A stretch of DNA of 64,000 nucleotides from Gammaproteobacteria bacterium. Its GTDB lineage: Bacteria > Pseudomonadota > Gammaproteobacteria > PIVX01. The stretch's first letter is position 1; each line of letters opens with the position of its first letter. Where the stretch lies: NCBI GenBank assembly GCA_003353785.1, contig PIVX01000003.1, positions 78,334 to 142,333 on the forward strand. Direction: 5' to 3'. Made by a program: the position numbers and the translations under genes. This document shows, in pieces, positions 1 through 8,543 of this stretch. The notes under the pieces were generated by a model, which worked only from the letters and a program-made list of their open reading frames with translations, was not told the DNA's origin and did no database searches.

Positions 1-107
1 AATTGATGTTAAAGTTGAGAAGGCTATTTAATAGAGTTAATCTAGAAAAATCAGAAATTAATATTTTACGTGGTATTTTAAATTATATAGATAAATATGA
101 ACATTAA
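1..107 (+). CDS. trmJ: TrmJ tRNA (cytidine/uridine-2'-O-)-methyltransferase, C-terminal fragment
   Basis: Only the last 34 codons are inside the window, read in the frame beginning at base 3 and stopping with TAA at 105-107. The peptide contains LRRLFNRVNLEKSEINILRG, which matches the conserved C-terminal tail of TrmJ/TrmH-family SPOUT methyltransferases (E. coli TrmJ has a closely similar LRRLF...NILRG stretch). TrmJ 2'-O-methylates position 32 of several tRNAs. In many Gammaproteobacteria trmJ lies just upstream of the isc operon, as here. Its end overlaps the iscS start by 11 bases, suggesting co-transcription. An iscR gene, usual between the two, is absent. Confidence 0.75.
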   Translation, partial: LMLKLRRLFNRVNLEKSEINILRGILNYIDKYEH

Positions 108-1278
108 TTTTCCTATATATTTAGATTATATGTCTTCTACTCCTATTGATAGTAAAGTTACAGAAGCTATGTTGCCTTATTTTCAAGATCAAAAAATATT
201 TGGTAATCCTCATTCTCAGCATGTGTACGGCAAAAAATCTATGGAAGCAATAACAAAAGCAAAACTTCAAATTGCTGCTTGTATTAATTCAACGCCTGAT
301 GAAATAATATTTACTTCAGGAGCTACTGAAGCTAATAATTTAGCAATCAAGGGTTCAACTCAGTTTTATCATAGAAAAGGTAAGCATATTATAACATGTG
401 CTACGGAGCATAAAGCAGTTTTAGAACCTATCCAGTGGTTAGTTGATGTACATGATTTTTCTGTAACAGTTATTAAACCAGGGAAGGATGGTTTGATAAA
501 TATACAAGATATTAAAAATGCAATAAGTACTCAAACAATTTTGATTTCTATCATGCATGTTAATAATGAAATAGGTGTTATTCAACCTATTGAGGAAATA
601 GGAAAACTAGCGGAAGCAAATGGAATAATTATGCATGTAGATGCAGCTCAGAGTATAGGTAAATTAAAGATAGATGTGAAAAAAATGCAAGCGGGGTTAA
701 TGTCATTTTCTGCTCATAAAGCTTATGGTCCTATTGGTATAGGAGCATTATATATTAGAAAATCTCCTAGAGTTAGGTTAGTGGAATGTATGCATGGAGG
801 GGGACAACAGCTTGGATTGAGAGCAGGTACATTACCAACAGGATTAATTGTTGGTATGGGTAAGGCGTTTGAGTTAGCAAAACAGCAATTGCCTCAAGAT
901 AACGCTAAAGCATTAGAGTTTAATAGATTATTATTGAATACTTTATCAAACATACCAGGAATTATTTTTCATGGTTCTAATAAAATGCGTGTTCCTAATA
1001 ATATTAATATTTCTGTAGAGGGAATTGATGGGGAAGCTTTACTATGTGCGTTAAGAAGGCTTGCAATATCTACGGCATCTGCATGTGTTACTACTACTCA
1101 AGATGGTTCGTATGTTTTACGAGCAATAGATGTGCCAGATAATCTTGCTAAGAGTGCTATTAGGATTTCATTTGGAAGATTCACCACTAAAGATGAAATA
1201 TATAAAACAATTGAGTTGTTAAAGAAAGAGATCTATAGATTAAGGAATATCTCTGGATGGAGAGCAGATGGAATATAG
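97..1278 (+). CDS. iscS: Cysteine desulfurase IscS
   Basis: PLP-dependent cysteine desulfurase that takes sulfur from cysteine as a persulfide for Fe-S cluster assembly and tRNA thiolation. The 393-residue protein is collinear with IscS. The PLP lysine is K208 in SAHK, and VDAAQS at 181-186 is the cofactor-binding stretch. The catalytic loop STASAC ends at C330 and is followed by SYVLRA. The C-terminal tail after about residue 383 is short and unlike that of E. coli IscS (404 aa), whose tail helps dock IscU. It overlaps trmJ by 11 bases and the next gene by 11 bases, so the cluster is probably one transcript. Identification is firm; whether it supplies all cellular sulfur is unknown. Confidence 0.93.
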   Translation: MNINFPIYLDYMSSTPIDSKVTEAMLPYFQDQKIFGNPHSQHVYGKKSMEAITKAKLQIAACINSTPDEIIFTSGATEANNLAIKGSTQFYHRKGKHIITCATEHKAVLEPIQWLVDVHDFSVTVIKPGKDGLINIQDIKNAISTQTILISIMHVNNEIGVIQPIEEIGKLAEANGIIMHVDAAQSIGKLKIDVKKMQAGLMSFSAHKAYGPIGIGALYIRKSPRVRLVECMHGGGQQLGLRAGTLPTGLIVGMGKAFELAKQQLPQDNAKALEFNRLLLNTLSNIPGIIFHGSNKMRVPNNINISVEGIDGEALLCALRRLAISTASACVTTTQDGSYVLRAIDVPDNLAKSAIRISFGRFTTKDEIYKTIELLKKEIYRLRNISGWRADGI

Positions 1279-1642
1279 TAAGCAGATACTGGGATTATTT
1301 GATGAGCCGAAATATATGGGTATTTTACCTTTTAGTGATAATATATATCAGGCTGAAATTTTTGGTTCTTCGAGCTCTAATTTTGTAAAGTTATATTTGC
1401 AAATTGATAATTTAGGTATTATTCGTAGGGCAGGATATCTTGTTAATGGATGTCCGGTATTAATTGCTTGTTGTGAAATGATGGTCAAGTTAGTTTTAGG
1501 AACTTCTGTCAATGATGCAAAAGTTATTGATTATCTTGAGATAGCAAGCTTGCTAAAAATTGCAGATTTAAAATTACATTGTGCTATTCAAGTGGAAGAA
1601 GCATTATACGTAGCATTGACAAAGTACTTGGAGAAGTCCTAG
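1268..1642 (+). CDS. iscU: IscU-like Fe-S scaffold protein with an altered ligand set
   Basis: This 124-residue protein aligns along its length with the IscU scaffold, which receives sulfur from IscS and builds [2Fe-2S] clusters. Of the usual ligands, the middle cysteine is present (C62 in NGCP) and so is the HC pair (H104-C105 in KLHCAI). The first Cys...Asp motif (normally ACGD) is replaced by SSSN: serine 36 stands for the cysteine and asparagine 38 for the aspartate. The LPPVK chaperone-recognition motif is also changed, reading IADLK. GGAG-type ribosome binding sequence precedes the ATG, and it overlaps iscS. It could be a degenerate scaffold or one working by a modified mechanism. Confidence 0.8.
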   Translation: MEYSKQILGLFDEPKYMGILPFSDNIYQAEIFGSSSSNFVKLYLQIDNLGIIRRAGYLVNGCPVLIACCEMMVKLVLGTSVNDAKVIDYLEIASLLKIADLKLHCAIQVEEALYVALTKYLEKS

Positions 1643-1669
1643 TATGTATAATATTGATGGAGTACTTTT

Positions 1670-1999
1670 ATGAACAGACCCATAACCATATCTTCTAATG
1701 CATTGAATCAGTTTAAAAATATTTTGTTAGATTGTAAAAATGCCATAGGGATACGTGTTGGAATAAAAAAAGCTGGTTGTACAGGTTACATGTTTTTTAT
1801 AGATCCAGTTGTTGCTCCTCAGCATAATGATTATAAGTTAATAGAATCTGAAATAAATATATTTATTAATAAAGATGTTATTTCTTTGATTTCTGGAACA
1901 GAAGTAGACTATCAAATTCAAGGATTTTCTAAAAAATTCGTTTATAATAATCCAAATGTAAAAATGATGTGTGGCTGTGGAGATAGTTTCAACATATAG
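1670..1999 (+). CDS. iscA: A-type Fe-S carrier protein (IscA/SufA family)
   Basis: A 109-residue A-type carrier that binds iron or an Fe-S cluster and passes it to target enzymes. All three signature cysteines are present: C37 in AGCTGY, and C101 and C103 in the C-terminal CGCGDSF. It follows the IscU-like gene by 27 bases and has GGAG about 7 bases before the ATG. The usual downstream partners hscB, hscA and fdx do not follow; an L,D-transpeptidase does. Sequence alone does not separate IscA from SufA or ErpA; the position argues for IscA. Confidence 0.9.
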   Translation: MNRPITISSNALNQFKNILLDCKNAIGIRVGIKKAGCTGYMFFIDPVVAPQHNDYKLIESEINIFINKDVISLISGTEVDYQIQGFSKKFVYNNPNVKMMCGCGDSFNI

Positions 2000-2114
2000 A
2001 AACAACAAGTTAAATCTTTTTAGTTCAAAATATAGACAAATATAGGAAAAATGCCACAATCTGGTCTATTATTACCTTAATAGCGTATTTTCTGTAGGAC
2101 ATTTTAAATATATT

Positions 2115-2822
2115 ATGAAAGAGATATCTGTTGTTTTATGTACATCACTTTTGCTGTTTAATTTTTATTCAGCAAATGCAATAACAAGGTTTGGTGAGCA
2201 ATTTTGTGAGCAGGCTGGCTACTATTGTCATAAAGTGGATAAAGGTGATAGTTGGTCATCATTATTTCCTGATGCTGAAGAGCGCGAAGTTGTTCAAAAG
2301 TTAAACAGGATGAATATTAAATTGCGTAGGAATATGCGTATTGCAGTTCCAAAGAATTTAAGTTCTCTAGATGTTTTGGATATTGCTCCATTTGAAAGAT
2401 CCATCGAAAATGACTTAAATGATGAAGTTTTAGTTGTTAATCAAGCTAAGTTAGCTTGGGGTGCTTACGACGATGGGGGAGATTTAATTGCCTGGGGGCC
2501 AATTTCTTCTGGTAAAAATTATTGTCCAGATATTAAAAGAGGTTGTAAGACAACCGTGGGTAAATTTAGCATGTATACTAAACGTGGTGCTAAATGTAAA
2601 TCAAGCAAATACCCTGTAGGGCGTGGTGGTGCACCTATGCCATATTGCATGTTTTTTCATGGTGGTTATGCCTTGCATGGCTCAGCAGATGTTCCTGGTT
2701 ATAGAGCAAGTCATGGGTGTGTACGTTTATTTATTGAAGATGCAGAATGGTTAAATAAAAATTTTATTGACTTACCTCAGCAAGATGGATCTGGAACTAC
2801 GGTAATTGTACAACCTCTCTAA
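2115..2822 (+). CDS. Secreted L,D-transpeptidase (YkuD domain)
   Basis: A 235-residue exported protein. Residues 1-22 form a signal peptide ending SANA. Residues 35-80 resemble a LysM-like cell-wall-binding segment, and the YkuD catalytic domain occupies about residues 103-233. The catalytic signature is seen as H188 followed by SHGC at 199-202, with C202 the nucleophile. Such enzymes make 3-3 peptidoglycan cross-links or attach proteins to peptidoglycan in the periplasm. Six or more cysteines outside the active site could form disulfides. It stands alone between the isc genes and a broken ankyrin gene. The family call is firm; the exact reaction is not known. Confidence 0.88.
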   Translation: MKEISVVLCTSLLLFNFYSANAITRFGEQFCEQAGYYCHKVDKGDSWSSLFPDAEEREVVQKLNRMNIKLRRNMRIAVPKNLSSLDVLDIAPFERSIENDLNDEVLVVNQAKLAWGAYDDGGDLIAWGPISSGKNYCPDIKRGCKTTVGKFSMYTKRGAKCKSSKYPVGRGGAPMPYCMFFHGGYALHGSADVPGYRASHGCVRLFIEDAEWLNKNFIDLPQQDGSGTTVIVQPL

Positions 2823-2906
2823 CATCTGATGGATTATCACAAAAACTGAAATATTTATTATTTAAGTTTATCAAATATTCTTCGATATTAACTGATTTAT
2901 ATAGGG

Positions 2907-4019
2907 GTGACGGCTCTTCGTCATTTGTGGCAAAGAGCGGGTACGTTCTATACTGTTTTAAAAAAATTCCTAACAATATTCAAAAGTCCTTCATCTGATA
3001 ATGATTATTTTTTTGCTGCATTAGTATAATCCATTTTATATAGTAAAATAAGGACATCACAGTTTGAATCTTTTGACAACTATAAAAAATGTCTTTAAGA
3101 TCAAAAAATAATTTTTTTATTACTAGTAAATTTAAATGGATATTGTGGTAGGGATGATTTTAAGAAATTAAGAGACGATAATTTATTTGATCATTTCCCA
3201 AATTTTGTAATAGTTGTTCAAAAAAATATTGATGACAATGATGCGTTAGGATGGGTGCTGCGTTACATATGTAATGAAGATGGCAGAGAAAAGTATTTAT
3301 TACACTTAACTAATCTTGATAATTTTGCTAGTTTTAGAGATCTACCAAGTTATAGCGGTAAAACTGGACTGCACTTTGCAGCAATAAATAACTATTATGA
3401 AAAGGTACAAATACTATTGAGTAATGAATGTAGTAACTCTAATGTTGATAAGAGTGGTCTCCAGCCTATAGTATATGCATACAGAAATAGTAGAAAGGAT
3501 ATTGTAAAATTATTCGAAGAAAATACAAAAAAAGGAAAGTATGATGATGAAAACACAAATGAACTATATAAGAAACAACGCGATGTTGAATATGGTCCAA
3601 TAATTTCATCTGAAATAAGACTGGAGTTAGTTAAGTTGTTCCAAACTAACTCAAATGTAAAACAATTTTATTCGGTTATGGATGGTAAAAAATGTGTAGT
3701 AAAAATTATTTATAACAGAAATTATGACAAAAATAACTTTTTTAAATATATACAGAAAATGCATAAAGGTTACCTTAAAAATCTTAAAAAATATGTAGTT
3801 GAGCAAAATAAAGTGCATCTAGAGGATGGTTTTGGTAACGATGCAATACGATTTGTGTCAGTTGATATCAATGTATCAAAGCAAGAATTTGCTATCTATA
3901 GAGTACTTGGACTACGTTACTATAATGAGTATGCTGTAATCAAGTCTGAAATTAAATATGATATTTCTTTAAGAGTTTCTTTCTTGAAAAGCGATGATGG
4001 AAAAGAAAATGACAAATAG
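2907..4019 (+). pseudogene. Ankyrin-repeat protein gene interrupted by two in-frame stops
   Basis: From 3255 a GTG-initiated frame of 254 codons encodes one clear ankyrin repeat (GKTGLHFAAINNYYEKVQIL, about residues 34-53) plus a weaker second one. The same frame continues upstream to a GTG at 2907, interrupted only by TAA at 3027-3029 and TAA at 3096-3098. The stretch between 3099 and 3254 has no standard start codon, yet reads as plausible protein (for example KKLRDDNLFDHFPNFVIVVQ). The simplest reading is one gene of about 370 codons broken by two nonsense mutations. The 3' part could still be translated from 3255. Ankyrin proteins of intracellular bacteria are often host-directed effectors, but nothing here shows secretion. 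Confidence 0.7.
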
Positions 4020-4337
4020 GGAAGAAATTTCTATTAACTAAAATTAGGTACAACTGTAGAAAGGTGTTTCAAAGCGCGCTAAGCGTAAGTCGTCTAAGGA
4101 CAAGTCTTTAGATGTTGTTAGCTGTGAGTTGTTCAAAAAAGATATGGGTAATATTTTTTCTAAAAAGATAATAACACCATTTTACTTCTAATAAAGTTGA
4201 GAATTTGTTATTTTAGTCTAATAATTATTCTATAATGGCAATTGTGATTTTAGTAGGAGTTTGTACCTAAAAAATTTTTGATCTTTTGTTGTAATCATTG
4301 TAATCTTGCTTGTATTGTAATTTTAAAGGGAATTAAA
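4020..4337. other. Intergenic stretch with a possible gene remnant
   Basis: No intact gene is seen. Between 4060 and about 4190 the plus strand encodes a lysine-rich tail containing SKRAKRKSSKDKSLDVVSC before a stop, in a different frame from the ankyrin gene just upstream and without a good start. It may be a frameshifted 3' end of that gene, or chance. The rest is very AT-rich and carries the promoter described for the next gene. Confidence 0.35.
4208..4236 (+). promoter_or_regulatory. Probable sigma-70 promoter of first secreted paralogue
   Basis: A consensus TATAAT at 4231-4236 lies 17 bases after TTATTT at 4208-4213. The -35 match is weak. It is about 100 bases upstream of the ATG at 4338. 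Confidence 0.4.
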
Positions 4338-4922
4338 ATGAAAAAATTTTTTTTTGTAGTATATCTATTATTTGCACAAACAGTATTTGCTGATGGGATT
4401 ATTGAAAATCTTCCACTATATCTAAAAAATTGTCCTGAGTGTGTTGATGCGCTAGGTTGGGTGACAGTGCCAAGGAAAGTATTATTAAGTAATATTTCTC
4501 ATTTTGATATAAACTGTCAGTATAAACTTATTCATGATGATTGTACGACAGCATTTCCCGTATTTATGACAGAACTAGACTTCACTTTTAAATCTTCTAC
4601 TAGAAATAGGTTGTTACAAATTAATTTTAGTAACAAAATCCAAGTGTGGAAATGTAGAGATGACGAAATAAATATTAAAGAGGATGTTTCAACTGATTGG
4701 TATATAAATAGTATAAAGCAGTTATCTCCTGAGTCAATTAAGTTTATTGAAGAGCAAAGAATAGAACGAATAAAAAAACAAGTATTTTTATTTATTCTTT
4801 CTCTAGATATTAATAAAACTTCATCGGAAGTTAAAAAAGTTTCTAGTACTTATAAAGAGACATCAGGAATAGATGCTATCAAGACGATTGATTTGTTAAT
4901 ACAAAAAATATCCCAACTTTAA
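4338..4922 (+). CDS. Secreted four-cysteine protein, paralogue 1 (unknown family)
   Basis: I do not recognise the family. The product is 194 residues with a signal peptide (MKKFFFVVYLLFAQTVFA) and a mature protein starting DGIIENLP. An in-frame upstream start exists, but ATG 4338 is chosen because the signal peptide begins there and the preceding bases (AAAGGGAATTAAA) nearly match those before its paralogue. Conserved cysteines are C32 and C35 (NCPEC), C60 (NCQY) and C106 (WKC), with an extra C69, suggesting disulfides in the periplasm or outside the cell. Residues 108-170 are probably helical and charged. The next gene is a clear tandem duplicate. Confidence 0.75.
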   Translation: MKKFFFVVYLLFAQTVFADGIIENLPLYLKNCPECVDALGWVTVPRKVLLSNISHFDINCQYKLIHDDCTTAFPVFMTELDFTFKSSTRNRLLQINFSNKIQVWKCRDDEINIKEDVSTDWYINSIKQLSPESIKFIEEQRIERIKKQVFLFILSLDINKTSSEVKKVSSTYKETSGIDAIKTIDLLIQKISQL

Positions 4923-5201
4923 TTGGCTAATATAAAGATTATCTTCGTAGTAGTGATGAATAGTCTAATAGAACAAATCATGAAGAAATATTAGTCTAAG
5001 AAAATTATTAATAGAAACTATTTTCTAATATTTTGTAGTGTATTTATGACTGTCTTTTAAATTGTTTAGATTAAGTTTTAGTAGTTTTATCTTACAGAAA
5101 TTATCGTCTTAGATTTTATAAATATTAACCTAAATTTTTTTGCTTTTCTATGAAAATAACATATTCTTAGTTTATATTGTAATATTTTAAAGGGAATTAG
5201 A

Positions 5202-5732
5202 ATGACAAAAACAGTTTTTGCTGCAATTTACCTATTATTTGCGCAATCAATATTTGCTGATGGAATTATTGAAAATCTCTCACAGTATCTAAAGAACTGT
5301 CCTGAATGTATTGATGAATTAGGATGGATAACGGTATCTAAGGAGAAATTATTAAATAATAATATGAATTTTGATATAAATTGCCAGTATAAAATTATTT
5401 ATAATGATGACATTGTGGCTTACCCTATATTCATTACGGAATGGAGTATGACGTTTAAATCTTTTATTAAAGAACGTTTAATGAAAATTATATATGGGTC
5501 TAAGACTCAAGTTTGGCAATGTATCGATGGTGATATAAAAATTCGCAAAGATGTTTCAACTACGTGGAAGGTAAATGCTATAAAGCAGTTGTCATCAGAG
5601 TCAATGATATTCATCAAGCGAAAGAGGACAGAAAAGTTAAGAAAACAAGTATTTTCTTTGGTGAATGATCTGAACATTACTAATACATCATCGGAAATAA
5701 ATATTAATCAATTGCTTAACTTAATAATATAA
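5202..5732 (+). CDS. Secreted four-cysteine protein, paralogue 2 (unknown family)
   Basis: A 176-residue tandem paralogue of the preceding gene, with an unrecognised family. It shares the signal-peptide style, the mature start DGIIENL, NCPEC (C33, C36), INCQYK (C61), the phrase TFKS, WQC (C107) and the segment around INAIKQLS. The extra cysteine of copy 1 is aspartate-rich sequence here, so the four shared cysteines probably form two disulfides. The C-terminus is about 20 residues shorter. The start is fixed by AAAGGGAATTAGAATG, almost the same as in copy 1. Divergence with retained cysteines argues for selection on the protein fold. Confidence 0.75.
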   Translation: MTKTVFAAIYLLFAQSIFADGIIENLSQYLKNCPECIDELGWITVSKEKLLNNNMNFDINCQYKIIYNDDIVAYPIFITEWSMTFKSFIKERLMKIIYGSKTQVWQCIDGDIKIRKDVSTTWKVNAIKQLSSESMIFIKRKRTEKLRKQVFSLVNDLNITNTSSEININQLLNLII

Positions 5733-5759
5733 ATCTTATCTTGATAGTTGTGTAAATTG

Positions 5760-6127
5760 ACATTCTCAACCCACCTTTCGGCGTGTATTCCTCAATTTTA
5801 CTTCAGGCTGTGACATAATAACTCGTTTGCAGAAGTTCCTGATTCACAGAAATTGCCAATGCAATGTCGAAGCAGGCTAACATGACATCCTGTCCTACCA
5901 CTAATATATTTTTTGCTGCATTTAGAGCAGCATTATCTGTATCCAAATTGGTTAACAGCTTAAAAGGAGTATCTAGCAGATATTTGAAAACTAATTTTCC
6001 TGAATTAGAAAAATACTATTGTGGCAATGCTTTTATGGTCTCCTATATTACTTTACTGGTAGTTGTGGCGGTGTACTCTTTAGAAATCATCAAAGAATAT
6101 ATTAGCTCTCAAGAGACACTTAACTAA
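5760..6127 (+). pseudogene. Decayed IS200/IS605-type transposase (TnpA) remnant
   Basis: The frame at 5864-6127 contains SVSKLVNSLKGVSSRYLK followed by PELEKYY, which is typical of IS200 TnpA, and ends with LEIIKEYISSQE, also typical. Between them the expected WSPSYFTGSCGG-type segment is only recovered by changing frame: YFTGSCGGV is read in another frame at about 6048-6075. So at least two indels break the gene, and the catalytic N-terminal half with HUH and the start are missing. Bases 5760-5863 may be flanking element sequence, but I cannot identify them. It is the only mobile-element trace in the window. Confidence 0.75.
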
Positions 6128-6254
6128 GCAAGTGCCTTAGCCTTCACCATCAGTGTGAGGTTTTACGACAAGGATGATAAATATACAAAAATTATTTGGT
6201 TGTTATTTGTACTAATATGGTTATAGGAGGTATTTTACTAAATACTCCAAATAA

Positions 6255-6283
6255 TTTTCAAAGAAGCCAAAATTTAGTATAAT
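6255..6283 (+). promoter_or_regulatory. Probable sigma-70 promoter of ndk-rlmN
   Basis: TTTTCA at 6255-6260 and a perfect TATAAT at 6278-6283 are separated by 17 bases. The expected transcript start is about 25 bases before the ndk ATG. Confidence 0.55.
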
Positions 6284-6313
6284 GTTTATTTCAATTATAT
6301 CTGAAGGTTAAAA

Positions 6314-6733
6314 ATGGAACATACATTATCTATAATAAAGCCAGATGCTTTTGCAAAAAAGCATGTAGGTGAAATTTTATCTAGGTTTGAATCTAATGGT
6401 CTTACTATTGTTGCAGCAAAAGTTAAGCATTTAACAAAAGATGAGGCAGAAGAATTTTATGCTGTTCATAAAGATAGAGCTTTTTTTAACGATCTAGTAT
6501 CGTTCATGATATCAGGGCCTGTGATGGTTCAAGTTTTAGCTGGTGAGGATGCTATCAAAAAGAATAGAGAAGTGATGGGTGATACTGATCCACAAAAAGC
6601 AGCTTCAGGAACTATTCGTGCAGATTTTGCTGAAAATATCGATGCTAATGCTGTGCATGGCTCAGACGGACCAGAAACTGCTAAAACAGAGATTGATTAT
6701 TTTTTCAATCCTGATGAAATTATTTCTATATAG
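6314..6733 (+). CDS. ndk: Nucleoside diphosphate kinase
   Basis: A 139-residue cytoplasmic enzyme that transfers the gamma phosphate of ATP to other nucleoside diphosphates through a phospho-histidine. The whole family pattern is present: N-terminal TLSIIKPDA, the SGPVMVQVL strand, [16 protein letters not shown] and the active-site NAVHGSD with H115. GAAGG precedes the ATG. rlmN follows after 9 bases, the usual gammaproteobacterial order. Confidence 0.97.
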   Translation: MEHTLSIIKPDAFAKKHVGEILSRFESNGLTIVAAKVKHLTKDEAEEFYAVHKDRAFFNDLVSFMISGPVMVQVLAGEDAIKKNREVMGDTDPQKAASGTIRADFAENIDANAVHGSDGPETAKTEIDYFFNPDEIISI

Positions 6734-6742
6734 CTTTATTAG

Positions 6743-7831
6743 ATGATAAAGGGAAATATTCTTAATTTTGAGGTCTCAGATTTAGAATCAGTGATTGAGA
6801 AATATGGCGAAAAGTCTTATCGGGCAAAGCAAATATTTAAGTGGGTGCATCAGCTAGGATACACAGATTTCTCTAATATGAGTAACTTAAGCCTGTCTTT
6901 GCGCGATTTTTTGCGACAGAATTTTACTGTTAGTACTCCTATGCTTGAGAAAGAAGTGATAGCAGCTGATGATACTATTCGTTGGGTACTGAATTTGAAC
7001 TGCAAAAATAGTATAGAAACTATTTTTATCCCGGAAAATAATAGAGGAACTTTGTGTATTTCCTCTCAAGCTGGTTGTGCAGCAAATTGTGGTTTCTGCC
7101 AAACTGCTGTTGGAGGCTTTAATAGAGATCTGGATGTATCTGAGATTATTGGCCAGTTACATTTTGCTAGAAATAGATTACAACAACTTAATGTGAACAT
7201 GGATAAAATTACCAATGTGGTGATGATGGGGATGGGGGAGCCCCTATTGAATTTTGATAATGTTGTTAAGGCTACTGGTATGATGTTAGACGATGATGCT
7301 TATGGTCTTTCAAAACACAGAGTTACAGTTAGTACAGTTGGAATAACGCCAAAGTTAAAAGAGTTATCTAAGAAAAGCCAGGCTTCATTAACAGTGTCGT
7401 TACACGCTACAACCAATAAGCTTAGAACTGAGATAATTCCTATTAACAAAAAGTATCCTTTGGAAGGTTTAATGAATGTTTGTAGGAATTACTTTCCTAA
7501 GGAAAGTAAGCGTAAGATCACTTTTGCATATTTAATGCTTGATAATGTTAATGATTCAATGGAGGATGCTAAAAGACTTGTTAAATTAATTAGTAATATT
7601 CCAGCTAAAGTAAATTTAATCCCATTTAACAGTTTTGAGGGGGCTAAGTATGGTTCTTCCCCTATGGCTAGAATATTAGAATTTAGGAATTTTTTAGTAG
7701 AAAAAAATATACCAACTACCATTAGAAAGACTAGAGGAGATGATGTTTTTGCTGCTTGTGGGCAGTTGGTAGGTGATATAGCAAAAAGAACAAAGACAAC
7801 TAAGTTAATGCACAATATTGTTAAATATTAA
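6743..7831 (+). CDS. rlmN: Dual-specificity 23S rRNA/tRNA methyltransferase RlmN (radical SAM)
   Basis: A 362-residue radical SAM enzyme that methylates C2 of A2503 in 23S rRNA and of A37 in several tRNAs. The cluster motif CAANCGFC gives C112, C116 and C119. MMGMGEPLLNFDNV binds SAM, and the essential methyl-carrying C339 lies in VFAACGQLVGD. The length is normal. It is 9 bases after ndk and 155 bases before a RodZ-like gene, matching the ndk-rlmN-rodZ order of Gammaproteobacteria, without the pilF-like gene often found between. Confidence 0.95.
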   Translation: MIKGNILNFEVSDLESVIEKYGEKSYRAKQIFKWVHQLGYTDFSNMSNLSLSLRDFLRQNFTVSTPMLEKEVIAADDTIRWVLNLNCKNSIETIFIPENNRGTLCISSQAGCAANCGFCQTAVGGFNRDLDVSEIIGQLHFARNRLQQLNVNMDKITNVVMMGMGEPLLNFDNVVKATGMMLDDDAYGLSKHRVTVSTVGITPKLKELSKKSQASLTVSLHATTNKLRTEIIPINKKYPLEGLMNVCRNYFPKESKRKITFAYLMLDNVNDSMEDAKRLVKLISNIPAKVNLIPFNSFEGAKYGSSPMARILEFRNFLVEKNIPTTIRKTRGDDVFAACGQLVGDIAKRTKTTKLMHNIVKY

Positions 7832-7986
7832 TAATTGATCGCATAATTGTCCTATATTAAAGAAATTGAGCTCATTTACTTTAATTATTCTTATAAATAT
7901 ACTAGTATATAAAATTTATTTATATAAAAAAATGGGTTTGTATTGTGAATTTTAGGTTAAACGGTTTCTAATTATTGATGAGTTGA

Positions 7987-8493
7987 ATGATGCAAGAAAA
8001 GTCTATTCTTGAAGAAAAATTGCTACTTGGAACTAGGTTGAAACAATCTAGGGAAAAAATTGGGCTTACTATGGTAGAGGTTGCCGCTAGACTTAATTTA
8101 ACCAAGTCTGTTGTTGTTTATTTAGAATCTAATAATTATTCAGCTTCTAGTAGAGATGTTTTTAACAGAGGATATTTGAGGGCATATGCAAAATTATTAG
8201 AATTACCTGCCGATGAACTTGTAGAGGACTATCGTGAAATGATTGGTTCAGATGGAAGTATTTCTTCTAAAAGTCATTTGATAATCAATAGTTCAACGGA
8301 TGTCTTAGGAAGTAAAAAATCGGGTGGGTTAATGAATTTTTTTTCCGAACATATAAAATTCATTACAGTGTCTGCTCTAATCTTGTCAATACTTGTAATT
8401 GGGGTGTGGTGGCATAATAAATTCTATTATGTTATTAATGATAGTTATTACTCAACTACAGAGGTAGATTTTGTAAAACAGGCAGATAATTAA
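7987..8493 (+). CDS. rodZ: RodZ-like cytoskeletal membrane protein, short form
   Basis: A 168-residue protein with an N-terminal Cro-like HTH domain (residues 15-80, including TMVEVAARLNLTKSVVVYLE) and one transmembrane segment at about residues 118-135 (FITVSALILSILVIGVWW). RodZ connects MreB to the cell-elongation machinery. E. coli RodZ is about twice as long. Here the periplasmic part is only about 30 residues, so the C-terminal beta domain is missing. Context supports the call: rlmN upstream, hisS downstream. ispG, which often sits between rodZ and hisS, is absent. ATG at 7990 is an equally possible start. Confidence 0.8.
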   Translation: MMQEKSILEEKLLLGTRLKQSREKIGLTMVEVAARLNLTKSVVVYLESNNYSASSRDVFNRGYLRAYAKLLELPADELVEDYREMIGSDGSISSKSHLIINSSTDVLGSKKSGGLMNFFSEHIKFITVSALILSILVIGVWWHNKFYYVINDSYYSTTEVDFVKQADN

Positions 8494-8543
8494 AATATTT
8501 TTATTTATTTTATTTCTTAGCAGTTTAAATTTAGGGTTTTCAG

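Noticed and set aside
1838..2059. 73-codon minus-strand frame opposite iscA
   Set aside because: It is antisense to a well-supported gene, has no ribosome site and no recognisable protein features.
4278..4337. Upstream extension of the first secreted paralogue
   Set aside because: It would add a cysteine-rich 20-residue piece before an ordinary signal peptide, and the paralogue starts at the position equal to 4338 with the same ribosome-binding context.
5760..5863. Possible TnpB C-terminus next to the IS200 remnant
   Set aside because: No zinc-finger cysteine pattern or RuvC motif could be read in any frame, so it is left as unidentified flanking sequence.
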